This document shows positions 25,862 through 34,225 of a DNA stretch of 64,000 nucleotides, piece after piece (the stretch's first letter is position 1; each line of letters begins with the position of its first letter). A program made the position numbers and the translations under genes. The stretch is from positions 186,001 to 250,000 of the forward strand of contig NZ_AP012541.1 of the NCBI RefSeq assembly GCF_000829035.1, read 5' to 3'. The notes under the pieces are model-generated. The model was not told where the DNA came from, made no database searches, and saw only the letters and a program-made list of their open reading frames with translations. This stretch comes from Lacticaseibacillus paracasei subsp. paracasei. GTDB lineage: Bacteria > Bacillota > Bacilli > Lactobacillales > Lactobacillaceae.

Positions 25862-25890
25862 TTGACGCTGTCAACAACAACACGTAAACT
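25862..25890 (+). promoter_or_regulatory. Promoter candidate for the DUF969-DUF979-pcp operon
   Basis: TTGACG (25862-25867), a 17-base spacer and TAAACT (25885-25890), 29 bases before the start. Confidence 0.6.
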
Positions 25891-25918
25891 GCTTTCATAG
25901 AACAAAGGGGGATCCTAC

Positions 25919-26596
25919 ATGGAATACTTAAAATTACTTGGCATTGTCATTATCGTTGTCGGGTTTGCATTGAAGTGGGACACGACAGCGGTAGTGGTTT
26001 TGGCAGCAGTTGTGACAGCAGTTTTTTCGGGCATGAGCATCCCGGCTTTTCTGACCACACTTGGGCAGAGCTTTGTCGATAAACGCATGGTGTCGTTATT
26101 TTTTCTGACCCTGCCGATGATTGGGTTAGTGGAAAGCCACGGTCTCAAGGAAGTTGCCGTCAATGGCATTCAGAAGCTAAAGAAATTGACACCCAGTCGT
26201 ATTTTGAATATTTATCTTGTGATTCGCGAGTTAGGTGGTGTCTTTGGTATCTCGTTATCTGGTCAAGTGCAGTTCGTACGACCGTTGATCACGCCGATGG
26301 TAACGGCGGCGGCTGAAACCAAACGTAAGCTAACAGATAAAGATATCGACCTTATTAAGGCGCGTTCTGCGGCGACTGACAACTTTGGCAATTTCTTTGC
26401 GCAGAACCTGTTTGTTGCAACAGCGGGTGTCTTGTTGATCGCGAGCACGATGAAGAGCCTCAATCATCCAGTTGAGCCGATGCAGGTCGTTTTAGCATCC
26501 ATTCCAGTGGCATTGATCACGTTGGTCATTGTGGCTATCTACAATCGCTGGTTTGATCGCCAATTTGAACAGCAGTCGCATAAGGGAGGCAAATGA
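25919..26596 (+). CDS. DUF969 family membrane protein
   Basis: The 225-residue protein has about five or six membrane helices (YLKLLGIVIIVVGFALKW at the start) and the conserved stretch IRELGGVFGISLSGQVQFVRPL. In many Firmicutes DUF969 and DUF979 lie before pcp and are thought to form a two-part transporter for pyroglutamate, peptides or related anions. The stop overlaps the DUF979 start (ATGA). AAGGGGGA is upstream. Its partner is broken here, so the complex may be non-functional. Confidence 0.88.
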   Translation: MEYLKLLGIVIIVVGFALKWDTTAVVVLAAVVTAVFSGMSIPAFLTTLGQSFVDKRMVSLFFLTLPMIGLVESHGLKEVAVNGIQKLKKLTPSRILNIYLVIRELGGVFGISLSGQVQFVRPLITPMVTAAAETKRKLTDKDIDLIKARSAATDNFGNFFAQNLFVATAGVLLIASTMKSLNHPVEPMQVVLASIPVALITLVIVAIYNRWFDRQFEQQSHKGGK

Positions 26597-27513
26597 TCAT
26601 GGTCAATACCCTTTTATTGATCCTTTATGCTCTGATTGGCGTCGTGATGGCGATTGCTGGTATTGAGGCGTTTCGCGCAAAAGATAATCCGGCACGTATC
26701 GGAACCGGTTTGTTTTGGGAGATCATGGCAGTGATTTTTGCCTTTGGGACCTTGATGCCCGCGATGGTCGTTGGTGTTCTAGTTGTTATTATCGGTATTT
26801 TGGCGTTGTTCAAGCAGATTCAGATAGGCAAAATTAAGCCCGTTGACGGCGCACACGCGGCAACAGCGGCCAAACGGCTTGGCGGTTGGGTATTCGTCCC
26901 AAGCGTGGTACTTGCAGTCGTTTCCATCGGTGTCGCCCAGTTTACCAAACTCGGTGGTCAGGTTGGCATTGGCATTGGTGCGGCGGTTTCGTTAATTGTG
27001 GCTATCATCATGACGAAGGCGCCAGGCAAAATGGTTTATAATGATACCCAGCGGATGGTTCGGTCAGTTGGTGCTGCTGGCATTTTGCCGTAATTACTAG
27101 CAACCTTAGGGGCAGTTTTTACTGCTGCTGGGGTCGGATCACTCACGGCGAAATTGATTGCCGGCTTATTCCCAACTGGAAGTCATCTTGGCGGCGTGAT
27201 TCTATACTGTGTGGCGATGGCGCTCTTTACGATTATTATGGGGAATGCCTTTGCTGCGTTTGCCGTGATTACAGCAGCCGTTGGCATTCCTTTTGTCATT
27301 GCGCAAGGCGCTAATCCAGCGATTGTGGCGGCTATTGGCATGACCTCTGGCTACTGTGGGACCTTGCTCACGCCAATGGCGGCGAACTTCAATAGTTTGC
27401 CAGTCGCGTTGCTCGAAATGAAGGATCCACTTGGTGTTATCAAACAGCAGGCGCCAATTGCGATACTATTGTTGATCATTCAAATCGGCCTCATGTACTT
27501 CTTGGCATTTTAG
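26593..27513 (+). pseudogene. DUF979 family membrane protein, interrupted by a stop codon
   Basis: One frame runs from ATG 26593 to 27513, with a TAA at 27091-27093. The family-like sequence continues on the other side without a shift: GAAGILP before the stop and LLATLGAVFTAAGVGSLTAK after it. Changing TAA to CAA (Gln) would restore a 306-residue membrane protein, so a single C-to-T transition explains it. The first part (166 residues) and a possible TTG restart at 27154 would give two half-proteins. DUF979 normally partners DUF969, encoded just upstream. Confidence 0.8.
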
Positions 27514-27528
27514 AAAGGAAATCTTCTC

Positions 27529-28176
27529 ATGAAAATTCTTGTTACCGGATTTGATACCTTTGGCGACGATAAAATTAATCCTGCGATTGAAGCCGTGAAA
27601 CGTTTGCCGGATGAAATTGCTGGGGCACAAATCGTTAAATTGGAAATTCCGACAAAGTTTAATGTTTCAGCCGATGTCGTTAAAGATGCTATTGCCAAAG
27701 AAAAGCCTGACTATGTGTTGAGCATTGGTCAGGCTGGTGGCCGGTTTGAACTCACGCCGGAGCGAGTTGCGATTAACTTGGATGACGGTCGGATTCAAGA
27801 TAATGCCGGGTATCAGCCACTTAATCACACGATTCATGGCGATGGCGAGAATGCCTACTTTACCCAGTTACCGATTAAGGCCATGGCCAAAGCCATTCGG
27901 GAAGCTGGTGTTCCGGCAGCAGTCTCCAACACAGCAGGCACTTACGTCTGCAACCACATTTTTTATCAGGTACAGTATATGCGGGATAAGATGTTTCCCG
28001 ATATTAAGGCCGGCTTCATGCATATTCCATTTTTGCCGGAACAGGTTGTCACTCGTCCGGAAACACCAGCGTTGTCATTGGATGATGATGTTTTAGGCAT
28101 CACTGCCGCTATCAAGGCCATCGTCGCCCGTGACGGCAAAGGCGATATCGAAACGATTGAAGGCAAGAATCACTAG
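27529..28176 (+). CDS. pcp: Pyroglutamyl-peptidase I
   Basis: The 215-residue protein removes N-terminal pyroglutamate from peptides. The catalytic triad is visible: Glu in LTPERVAIN (about residue 80), Cys in [13 protein letters not shown] (about 143) and His in [11 protein letters not shown] (about 167). [13 protein letters not shown] near the start is also a family signature. It is the third gene of the DUF969-DUF979 operon, with 15 bases after the broken DUF979. Confidence 0.96.
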   Translation: MKILVTGFDTFGDDKINPAIEAVKRLPDEIAGAQIVKLEIPTKFNVSADVVKDAIAKEKPDYVLSIGQAGGRFELTPERVAINLDDGRIQDNAGYQPLNHTIHGDGENAYFTQLPIKAMAKAIREAGVPAAVSNTAGTYVCNHIFYQVQYMRDKMFPDIKAGFMHIPFLPEQVVTRPETPALSLDDDVLGITAAIKAIVARDGKGDIETIEGKNH

Positions 28177-28205
28177 ATAGTTGTGGATCATTTTTTATTT
28201 GAACT

Positions 28206-28239
28206 GCCGCAGACCGCATGACGGGTGTGCGGCTTTTTG
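28206..28239 (+). terminator. Terminator after pcp
   Basis: GCCGCA and TGCGGC flank a ~15-base loop and are followed by five T. Confidence 0.65.
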
Positions 28240-28323
28240 AGTGGGCTAGAATGCTTGCTGGCCGGTATTTAAAGAAGCAAGGCGGTATAATGAAGGTGTG
28301 ATCTCAATAGAGAGGGTGATTAG

Positions 28324-28944
28324 ATGACTATCGGTATTATTGGATCAGGTAATGTCGGCCGGGCATTAGGCCAACTGTTTAGTCATGTTGGTGAGCAGGT
28401 GATTATTTCACATCGGCATGGTGTGGCATCATTGGCACCGGTCATTGCAGAGATGCGCTCGACGGTCGAAGCTGGGACCGTTGCTGACGCGGCTAAACAA
28501 GACATTGTCGTGCTGGCCGTGCCATTTAATGCGTTGCCGGAATTGCCGACAAGCGTGGATCCGAAGACGATTATTATTGATGCGACTAACTATTATCCTA
28601 GCCGCGATGGCGACCAGCCAGCACTGGCAGCACATCAAGTCACGTCATCAGAACTCGTTGCTAAACATTTTGGCACGAAAAAAGTGGTCAAGGCATTCAA
28701 TACAATTGCGATGACTAAAATTCGTAGTCTTGCCAAGCCAAGTCAGCCAGCAGGAAGAATTGCCATTCCGATTGCCGGGGATGATAATGCCGCTAAGCAG
28801 ACGGTCACGACATTGATCAAACGAATTGGGTTTGATGTTGTCGATCTCGGCAGTCTATCAGATAGCTATCCAGCACAGGCGGATGGACCGTTGTTCTTAT
28901 TTGCTGGCGATGCTGATCAGGTTCGTGCTCAAGTGCAACACTAA
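28324..28944 (+). CDS. NAD(P)-binding reductase (F420 reductase-like)
   Basis: The 206-residue protein opens with TIGIIGSGNVGRALGQLF, the dinucleotide-binding motif of the F420-dependent NADP reductase family; later stretches such as VKAFNTIAM and PIAGDDNAAKQTV are also typical. Since lactobacilli are not known to make F420, the natural cofactor partner is unknown. AGAGGGTGATT is upstream. Confidence 0.85.
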   Translation: MTIGIIGSGNVGRALGQLFSHVGEQVIISHRHGVASLAPVIAEMRSTVEAGTVADAAKQDIVVLAVPFNALPELPTSVDPKTIIIDATNYYPSRDGDQPALAAHQVTSSELVAKHFGTKKVVKAFNTIAMTKIRSLAKPSQPAGRIAIPIAGDDNAAKQTVTTLIKRIGFDVVDLGSLSDSYPAQADGPLFLFAGDADQVRAQVQH

Positions 28945-28983
28945 AGGGTTAACTCTGGGCGCCAAAGCTATATGAAATTCGTA

Positions 28984-29022
28984 TAAAAAGAGCATTGCCC
29001 GTCTACTGCGGCAATGCTCTTT
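28984..29022. terminator. Bidirectional terminator
   Basis: AAAAAGAGCATTGCC and GGCAATGCTCTTTT flank a short loop between convergent genes. Confidence 0.85.
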
Positions 29023-29025
29023 TAA

Positions 29026-29697
29026 TTATGCAGGCTGACCCATCCGTGCCTTGTGATTTTTCACAATCATATTGGCGATCGCCTTCGCAATATTTTGATT
29101 TTTCAAAATGGGACCATGGGAGTAGCTGCCAATGGTATTTTTATAACGCATACCTTCGACACCGTCTTCAGGGTTATTCCCGTAACCTTCAATCATTTTG
29201 CCCAACGGTTTGAGCTTTTGCTTGTCGTCAAAATAAGTCCGGCCACTGTGATTCTCAAATGCGGTAACTGTCCCGAACTCGGTTTCGTACTTGGTATCAC
29301 CGATCATGCGACTGTCTGGCTTGAAAACTGTGTGCAGCGGCAAAATGCCGAGGCCTTTGATGACTGAGCCTTCGCTAGTTTTGTAATAATCGCCAAGCAG
29401 CTGGTAACCGCCACAGATTGCCAGCATCGGTTTACCATTTTCGATATACCGGCCAAGTGTTTGGGCATGGCGCAATAGGTCTTTGGCTACCACGGTTTGT
29501 TCATAGTCCTGACCACCGCCGAAGAAGATAAAATCATAGTCGTCCGCATTAAAATGATCGCCAAGACTGACATTATCGACATCGACTTGGTAACCTTGTT
29601 GATTTAATAAATAACGTAGAATTTTGACATCGCCACTGTCGCCATATGTGTTCATGAGGTCTTCATAAAGATAAGCGATTTTAATTTTATCCGCCAT
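29026..29697 (-). CDS. CobB/CobQ-type glutamine amidotransferase, GatD-like
   Basis: The 223-residue protein has the nucleophile Cys in MLAICGGYQLLG (about residue 94) and a later catalytic His in the region of YSHGPIL. It resembles GatD, which supplies ammonia for amidation of D-Glu in lipid II, working with the ligase MurT. However, no MurT gene is beside it on this strand: the upstream neighbour is a small hypothetical gene behind a terminator. Either MurT is encoded elsewhere or it serves another ligase. Confidence 0.82.
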   Translation of the reverse strand: MADKIKIAYLYEDLMNTYGDSGDVKILRYLLNQQGYQVDVDNVSLGDHFNADDYDFIFFGGGQDYEQTVVAKDLLRHAQTLGRYIENGKPMLAICGGYQLLGDYYKTSEGSVIKGLGILPLHTVFKPDSRMIGDTKYETEFGTVTAFENHSGRTYFDDKQKLKPLGKMIEGYGNNPEDGVEGMRYKNTIGSYSHGPILKNQNIAKAIANMIVKNHKARMGQPA

Positions 29698-29785
29698 TAG
29701 CCGGGTCCCTCCGTTTGTTTGACTGGCAACAGCTTACCACAAGTGTTGGCTGAGAGGAAAGAAAGTGCATAGTGCGGTTTTAATT

Positions 29786-29819
29786 AAAAAAACTCGAAAC
29801 AAGATAAGTGTTTCGAGTT
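29786..29819 (-). terminator. Terminator of the 29830 gene
   Basis: On the minus strand AACTCGAAACAC pairs with GTTTCGAGTT, followed by a T run. Confidence 0.8.
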
Positions 29820-29829
29820 AGTCTGGTTA

Positions 29830-30210
29830 TTAACGTTTGTGAGCCTTAATCCACGGTTGGGCTTTTTCCTCAATTGCCTTGTGAAGAGCATCCATATCCG
29901 CGTAGTCACTAATTTCGAAGACAAATTCATCTGGCTGATCGTGGAAGGTTGGCTTGTTGTTTAACGTGATGGTCAACTGGTCAAATTGATTATCGCCAGT
30001 ATCTTTACGAATTTGATAAGTGAAAAAGGCAGCTTCATAGTTTTGACTATTGTCAGGTTCCTCGTACAAAACTTCCATGAATTGATGTTCAGTTCGGTAG
30101 TTGTCTTTTTTTAACTTATCCCACAAAGCCTCATACTGTTTGTGTAAATCGGCCAGCTGGGCATCGGTCAGTTGTTCATTTTCTTTGATTTCTTTACCGT
30201 CTAATTCCAT
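29830..30210 (-). CDS. Hypothetical soluble protein
   Basis: The 126-residue acidic protein starts at ATG 30210 with AGAGGCGAG upstream. Its N-terminal 50 residues are probably helical (LTDAQLADLHKQYEALWDKL); the rest is beta-rich. I do not recognise the family. It is a single gene with its own terminator. Confidence 0.65.
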   Translation of the reverse strand: MELDGKEIKENEQLTDAQLADLHKQYEALWDKLKKDNYRTEHQFMEVLYEEPDNSQNYEAAFFTYQIRKDTGDNQFDQLTITLNNKPTFHDQPDEFVFEISDYADMDALHKAIEEKAQPWIKAHKR

Positions 30211-30519
30211 TTTTCTCGCCTCTGAGTTTAGTTACCATTTCATTATCGAACTGTGAACGCGTTTTTGCAAGATGACAAGGGACCGTTCAGACAAATCTTG
30301 TGGTTGGGTAATTAGGTGAGTAGCGCGACCGCAGCCAGCCTAGATAGCAAATCTTGATTTGAGCAGGAAGGCATAACAGGTGTGTCAAAAAACTTGCGCT
30401 TAACGCCTGTTCTTTCCATATAAAGACGGTTGAGCAGAGGCCGCTTTTACGTTACACTTGACGGGTACGTGAAACCCTGTTTGTTCCACAAAATCAAGTT
30501 TACGAAAATGGAGGCAGGC
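30211..30519. other. Intergenic region before rsmG
   Basis: No gene is seen. An inverted repeat (AACAGGTGT at 30375 and ACGCCTGTT at 30403) could form a hairpin, and TATAAA near 30419 with a TTGCGC 19 bases before it is a weak promoter candidate. A half-match to parS (ACGTGAAACC) lies near 30466 but is not a full site. Confidence 0.4.
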
Positions 30520-31251
30520 ATGGATCCAGCAGCTTTTGTCCAAGCCTTGGCTGATCACGGGATCGTTTTAAACGATCACCAACAGGATCAGTTTGCGGCA
30601 TACTATCAGTATCTGATCAGTGAGAATGAAAAAATGAATCTGACTGGCATTACAGCTGAAGGGGACGTCTACCTCAAACACTTCTACGATTCACTAACGC
30701 TTGCGTTGGTGCTACCTGAGCTTCAGACACAAGTAATGTCAGTTTGTGATGTGGGTGCTGGGGCAGGTTTCCCATCAATTCCGTTAAAAATTGCGTTCCC
30801 GCAACTCAAAATCACCATCGTGGATTCTTTACAAAAGCGAATTGGCTTTCTCGAACGATTAACGGCGCGTTTGGAGCTGACAGATGTTCAGCTCTTTCAT
30901 GACCGCGCCGAAACTTTTGGTGCCAAAAAATCGCCACACCGTGCCAGTTTTGATTTGGTCACGGCTCGTGCGGTTGCGGCATTGGATGTCTTGGCTGAGC
31001 TCTGTTTGCCACTAGTAAAGCCGCAAGGTCGCTTTGTGGCCATGAAAGCCGCGGCGACACCCGCAGAATTAATTGCGGCCAAGCCAGCGATTGGCTTACT
31101 TGGCGGCAAATTGGCCCAAGATGCTGCGTTGACGTTGCCGGAAACCGGCGATCCACGTCATTTGCTGGTCATCGACAAAGTTAAACCAACACCAAACAAA
31201 TATCCGCGCAAGCCGGGGATACCGAATAAGCAACCTTTGGGAGGTGCATAA
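30520..31251 (+). CDS. rsmG: 16S rRNA (guanine-527-N7) methyltransferase RsmG
   Basis: ATG 30520 is chosen from GGAGG ten bases upstream; the longer frame from 30430 is not needed. The 243-residue protein has the SAM-binding motif VCDVGAGAGFPSIPLKI, the next strand ITIVDSLQKRIGFL and the conserved TARAVAAL. It methylates G527 of 16S rRNA. It is the first gene of rsmG-noc-soj-spo0J, spaced three bases from noc. Confidence 0.95.
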   Translation: MDPAAFVQALADHGIVLNDHQQDQFAAYYQYLISENEKMNLTGITAEGDVYLKHFYDSLTLALVLPELQTQVMSVCDVGAGAGFPSIPLKIAFPQLKITIVDSLQKRIGFLERLTARLELTDVQLFHDRAETFGAKKSPHRASFDLVTARAVAALDVLAELCLPLVKPQGRFVAMKAAATPAELIAAKPAIGLLGGKLAQDAALTLPETGDPRHLLVIDKVKPTPNKYPRKPGIPNKQPLGGA

Positions 31252-31254
31252 CGC

Positions 31255-32085
31255 GTGCCATTATCATCCATTTTTGGCCATAAAAAGCCTGACGACGAAA
31301 CGGTTGTTCAACAACTGTCAATGACCGCAATCGTGCCTAACCAATTCCAGCCGCGCAAAGTCTTTACGCCGGAATCGATTCGGGAGCTAGCAACGACGAT
31401 CAAGGATCATGGCTTGTTGCAGCCGATTATTGTCCGTGAATATAAACCGGAGAAGTACGAAATCATCGCGGGTGAGCGCCGATATCGCGCGATGCAAACC
31501 CTGGGCTGGGAAAAAGCGCCAGCCATTGTGCAGAAAATGGACGACGACGAAAGTGCGTCCATGGCACTAGTTGAAAATTTGCAGCGCGAAGGCTTGAGTG
31601 CGATTGAAGAAGGCCAAGCTTATGTGGCACTTATGAAACTCAATCACCTGACACAAGCCGCTTTGGCCGAGCAACTCGGTAAAAGTCAGGCATTTGTCGC
31701 CAACAAAATCCGTTTATTGAAACTAAGCGAGCCAGTTCAAGAAGCTTTAATGAAGTCGCGTATCAGTGAACGGCATGGTCGTGAACTACTGAAGTTAGAC
31801 GAGAAGCAACAGGTTGCCGCCTTACACCAGATTTTTGCAGACGATCTGACCGTTAAAGAAACCAGTGCCCTTATCAATGAGATGTTGCGGCCTAAGAAGC
31901 CAACCCCAAAACCGAAACCTAAAGTTCGACGATCCGCGGTGAGCCATGATACGCGCATTGCTTGGAACACATTAAAACGTTCGGTTAAAATGATCCGGGA
32001 AACCGGTATGACGGTCACAGCAAAAGAAGAAGATACTGACGACGCTTACCGAATGATCATCGAGATTCCGAAAGAAAAGAGATAG
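31255..32085 (+). CDS. noc: Nucleoid occlusion protein Noc (ParB-like)
   Basis: GTG 31255 follows GGGAGGTG. The 276-residue protein has the ParB N-terminal domain (NQFQPRKVF, AGERRYRAM) and a helix-turn-helix (LTQAALAEQLGKSQAFVANKIRLL). Its position between rsmG and soj identifies Noc rather than ParB; Noc prevents division over the nucleoid and binds its own DNA sites and membranes. The N-terminus (PLSSIFGHKK) may form the membrane-binding helix. Confidence 0.92.
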   Translation: MPLSSIFGHKKPDDETVVQQLSMTAIVPNQFQPRKVFTPESIRELATTIKDHGLLQPIIVREYKPEKYEIIAGERRYRAMQTLGWEKAPAIVQKMDDDESASMALVENLQREGLSAIEEGQAYVALMKLNHLTQAALAEQLGKSQAFVANKIRLLKLSEPVQEALMKSRISERHGRELLKLDEKQQVAALHQIFADDLTVKETSALINEMLRPKKPTPKPKPKVRRSAVSHDTRIAWNTLKRSVKMIRETGMTVTAKEEDTDDAYRMIIEIPKEKR

Positions 32086-32094
32086 GAGGAGCTC

Positions 32095-32862
32095 ATGGCA
32101 CATATCATCGCAGTCGCTAACCAAAAAGGCGGCGTGGGCAAAACCACCACCACGGTCAATCTGGGCGCCTGTTTGGCCAACCTTGGCAAGAAGATTTTGA
32201 TTGTGGACGCTGATGCACAAGGCAATGCGACTAGTGGCGTCGGCGTTCAAAAGGCCCAAGTTGAAAAGGATATTTATGATGTGCTAGTCAACGAAGAGCC
32301 GATTACCGAAGCTATTCTGCCAACGAAACATAAGAACATGTCGATTGTGCCAGCCACCATTCAACTGGCTGGCGCTGAGATCGAGTTAACCAGCCAAATG
32401 GCGCGTGAAATGCGATTGAAGTTGGGATTGCATCCTGTGGAGGATCAATACGATTATATTTTGATTGATTGCCCGCCATCGCTTGGCCAATTGTCGATCA
32501 ATGCATTTACAGCAAGCGACTCGATTTTAATCCCGGTCCAAAGCGAATATTACGCTCTGGAGGGATTAAGCCAGTTACTAAACACGGTGCGGTTGGTTCA
32601 GAAACACTTTAATCCGAGCTTAGCGATCGAAGGGGTGTTGTTGACAATGTATGATGCGCGGACCAATCTCGGCGCACAAGTCATTGACGAGGTCCGCAAG
32701 TATTTTGGCGATAAAGTATATGCAACGGTGATTCCGCGAATTACGCGATTGGCGGAGGCGCCAAGCTATGGTCTGCCAATTGTGGATTTTGATCCAAAGT
32801 CCCGGGGATCAGAGGTTTACGAGGCTTTAGCCAAGGAGGTGCTGGCTGCTCATGGCGAATAA
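32095..32862 (+). CDS. soj: Chromosome partitioning ATPase Soj (ParA)
   Basis: The 255-residue protein has the deviant Walker A KGGVGKTTTTVNLGA, the second motif IVDADAQGNAT and the conserved YDYILIDCPPSLG. It is a ParA ATPase that works with Spo0J in chromosome segregation and regulation of DnaA. AGGAGGAG precedes the ATG; the next gene overlaps its end by 11 bases. Confidence 0.96.
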   Translation: MAHIIAVANQKGGVGKTTTTVNLGACLANLGKKILIVDADAQGNATSGVGVQKAQVEKDIYDVLVNEEPITEAILPTKHKNMSIVPATIQLAGAEIELTSQMAREMRLKLGLHPVEDQYDYILIDCPPSLGQLSINAFTASDSILIPVQSEYYALEGLSQLLNTVRLVQKHFNPSLAIEGVLLTMYDARTNLGAQVIDEVRKYFGDKVYATVIPRITRLAEAPSYGLPIVDFDPKSRGSEVYEALAKEVLAAHGE

Positions 32863-33724
32863 GAATAACAAAGGCTTAGGCCGTGGTATCGATGCGATTT
32901 TCAAAGATTTTGAGAGCCCAGATCTGAGTGCCAATAATACAGTTGAAGAATTACCGCTGATTGACATCCGACCAAATCCCTACCAACCGCGTAAAACGTT
33001 TGATGAGGAAGGCTTGAAGGAACTGGCTGGTTCGATCAAACAAACCGGCGTGTTCCAACCGATCATTGTCCGCAAGAGTGTTTCAGGCTATGAGATTATT
33101 ACCGGTGAACGTCGCTTCCGTGCGTCTAAATTGGCTGGCAAGGAGACTATTCCATCCATTGTTCGGGACTTCAATGATCCCGAAATGATGGAAATCGCTG
33201 TGCTGGAAAACTTGCAGCGGGAAGATCTGACGCCGCTAGACGAAGCCCAGGCTTATGATACCTTGATCAAGCGTCTGAATCTGACGCAAGCAGAAGTATC
33301 GGCACGACTTGGTAAAAGCCGACCTTATATTGCGAACTACTTACGCCTTTTGACACTGCCGCAGCAAGTCAAACAAATGTTAAGTGCCAATCAGCTGTCA
33401 ATGGGACAAGCACGGACGCTGTTAAGTCTCAAAGATAAGTCCAAAATGGTGAGTGTGGCCAAGAAGACAATCAATGAAAACCTGACTGTGCGCCAGCTAG
33501 AACGGCTCATTAATCAAATGAATGCTGGCAACACGCGCCCGGCAACCAAAGAAAAGCCAAAGTCGCCATACGTGCGGGCAACTGAGAACCAACTTGGCGA
33601 ACGCTTTGGCACCAAGGTGAATATTAATGAAGGCAACAAAGGCAAAGGCAAGATCGAGATTGACTTCACTTCCGAAAAAGATTTGAATCGGATCTTGGCC
33701 ATGCTCGACGTCAATATTGACTAA
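32852..33724 (+). CDS. spo0J: Chromosome partitioning protein Spo0J (ParB)
   Basis: The 290-residue protein binds parS sites and loads condensin. It has RPNPYQPRKTF, the CTPase motif TGERRFRAS, ENLQREDLTP and a helix-turn-helix (LTQAEVSARLGKSRPYIANYLRLL). The start overlaps soj, with AAGGAGGTG inside that gene. I found no convincing parS site in the window. Confidence 0.95.
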   Translation: MANKNNKGLGRGIDAIFKDFESPDLSANNTVEELPLIDIRPNPYQPRKTFDEEGLKELAGSIKQTGVFQPIIVRKSVSGYEIITGERRFRASKLAGKETIPSIVRDFNDPEMMEIAVLENLQREDLTPLDEAQAYDTLIKRLNLTQAEVSARLGKSRPYIANYLRLLTLPQQVKQMLSANQLSMGQARTLLSLKDKSKMVSVAKKTINENLTVRQLERLINQMNAGNTRPATKEKPKSPYVRATENQLGERFGTKVNINEGNKGKGKIEIDFTSEKDLNRILAMLDVNID

Positions 33725-33726
33725 CT

Positions 33727-33850
33727 AGCAGAGCGTGAGCGGCCCGTTTAGAAACCGGAGTGTAAGCGGCCTTGGACGTGATGGCCGGGTTTTGGCCATT
33801 GCGTTCAAGGTCCTTACACGCAGGTTTCTGGGCCAGCGAACGCGTTTAAA
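33727..33850 (+). repeat. Long-hairpin repeat, copy D1
   Basis: First of two tandem units of 124 bases. Stems: GGCCC/GGGCC, GAAACC/GGTTTC, TGTAAG/CTTACA, CCTTG/CAAGG and ATGGCC/GGCCAT around GGGTTTT. Confidence 0.8.
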
Positions 33851-33974
33851 AGCAGAGCGTGAGCGGCCCGTTTAGAAACCGGAGTGTAAGCGGGCTTGGG
33901 CGTGATGGCCGGGGGTTGGCCATTGCGTCCAAGGTCCTTACACGCAGGTTTCTGGGCCAGCGAACGCGTTTAAT
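33851..33974 (+). repeat. Long-hairpin repeat, copy D2
   Basis: The second tandem unit repeats D1 with a few changes in the inner stem (GGGCTTGGG for GGCCTTGGA). It ends about 37 bases before the DUF951 start. Confidence 0.8.
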
Positions 33975-34011
33975 CCGGTCCGACAAGCACAACAACGCTG
34001 GAGGTGGACAA

Positions 34012-34194
34012 ATGTATGATTTACATGATCTCGTTCAGATGAAGAAACCGCATGCTTGCGGTACCAACAAATGGGAAATTATCCGCTTAGGTGCTGATAT
34101 CAAGATAAAATGTACCGGATGCGGTCATATTGTGATGATGTCCCGGCGCGATTTTGAAAAACGACTCAAAAAAGTGTTGGGTCATGTAGAGTAG
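34012..34194 (+). CDS. DUF951 family protein
   Basis: GGAGGTGG sets the start at ATG 34012; extension to 33859 would translate the repeat. The 60-residue protein has the family stretch VQMKKPHACGTNKWEIIRLGAD and the Cys pair KCTGCGHIV. DUF951 genes usually lie between spo0J and ychF, as here. The function is unknown; nucleic-acid or zinc binding is possible. Confidence 0.9.
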   Translation: MYDLHDLVQMKKPHACGTNKWEIIRLGADIKIKCTGCGHIVMMSRRDFEKRLKKVLGHVE

Positions 34195-34225
34195 ACAGAC
34201 TAAATAGAAAGTGTGAAGTAACCAA

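Noticed and set aside
30460..30480. parS site near rsmG
   Set aside because: Only one half (ACGTGAAACC) resembles parS; the other half does not pair. No full site was found in spo0J or elsewhere.
33859..34011. N-terminal extension of the DUF951 gene
   Set aside because: It would translate repeat D2; GGAGGTGG points to ATG 34012.
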